Of a stretch of 6,164 nucleotides of DNA, positions 5,925 through 6,164 are shown one piece after another (the stretch's first letter is position 1; each line of letters begins with the position of its first letter). Made by a program: the position numbers and the translations under genes. The notes under the pieces are model-generated. The model saw nothing but the letters and a program-made list of their open reading frames with translations. It had not been told where the DNA came from and made no database searches. Location of the stretch: the NCBI GenBank assembly GCA_900554455.1, contig USHT01000076.1, positions 1 to 6,164 on the forward strand. Direction: 5' to 3'. The DNA is from an uncultured Collinsella sp. Lineage in GTDB: Bacteria; Actinomycetota; Coriobacteriia; Coriobacteriales; Coriobacteriaceae.

Positions 5925-6004
5925 ATTACACGCAGAGCATCTTTACGGCAAATAGCCCATGGCCTATCGCCGCCTCGATTGCACAAGGTCAATCAAGCGC
6001 CAAA

Positions 6005-6164
6005 CTATGCCTCGCACATGAGCTGCACGAGCTTTTGTTTGGTCACCTTGGCCTGCTCGTTGGCCATATTGCGCTCGTTTCTAAAGACCGCATTTGCAAC
6101 ACCTTGCAGGTCGACATCGGAAATCTCGCTGCACGGACCGCCATAAATCTTAAAGAACGGCTCA
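6005..6164 (-). CDS. Unrecognised protein, C-terminal 52 residues only
   Basis: An open frame enters from the right edge and stops at TAG (6007-6005). The visible end begins EPFFKIYGGPCSEISDVDLQ and continues into a basic, Gln/Lys-rich helix (NEQAKVTKQKLVQ) ending in LMCEA. Codon choice is mixed but the frame is continuous, and the next downstream gene on the same strand begins 151 bp later, as expected of a real gene. The rest lies outside the window. I do not recognise the family; no catalytic motif or membrane segment is visible in this part. It could be co-transcribed with the iron-sulfur gene, since no hairpin with a T-run is seen between them. Confidence 0.65.
   Translation of the reverse strand, partial: EPFFKIYGGPCSEISDVDLQGVANAVFRNERNMANEQAKVTKQKLVQLMCEA

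Noticed and set aside
4681..5955. 424-codon plus-strand frame opposite the iron-sulfur gene
   Set aside because: Arg/Leu/Ala-rich shadow; the minus strand has four cysteine cluster motifs and a strong start.

Overview
The window is GC-rich, densely packed bacterial chromosome. GC-ending codons dominate, Shine-Dalgarno sites are strong, and the core genes (GMP synthase, YchF, a type I asparaginase, a soluble multi-cluster ferredoxin) look like those of anaerobic Actinomycetota. A Coriobacteriia gut anaerobe of the Collinsella type is my best guess, inferred from protein style and not from a marker gene.

Layout: (1) 1-1016, minus: N-terminal two thirds of GMP synthase (guaA), cut by the left edge. 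(2) 1017-1283: divergent intergenic region with an operator-like dyad at 1179-1207. (3) 1284-2297, plus: cytoplasmic L-asparaginase of the AnsA type. (4) 2320-3004: a small divergent pair, a 72-aa XRE-type regulator (minus) and a 129-aa unknown protein (plus), separated by a perfect 24-bp palindrome at 2568-2591. (5) 3014-4485, minus: the GTPase-like ATPase ychF, followed 11 nt later by a small DUF1648-type membrane protein. (6) 4529-4572: a strong GC hairpin, probably the terminator of the next gene upstream. (7) 4600-5853, minus: a 417-aa soluble protein with two pairs of [4Fe-4S] motifs around a Cys-containing middle region. (8) 6005-6164, minus: the last 52 codons of an unrecognised protein cut by the right edge.

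The ordinary parts are purine biosynthesis (guaA), amide nitrogen and aspartate release (ansA), a translation/stress-associated ATPase (ychF) and electron transfer (the iron-sulfur protein). They do not form one pathway. The part most worth attention is the regulator / palindrome / 129-aa protein module. The 129-aa protein resembles the end of a HAD or P-type-ATPase phosphorylation domain in which the catalytic acidic residues are gone, and the palindrome is well placed to let the regulator control both genes. This is a hypothesis from reading the residues, not a database result. No tRNA, rRNA, CRISPR array, insertion sequence or prophage gene was seen.
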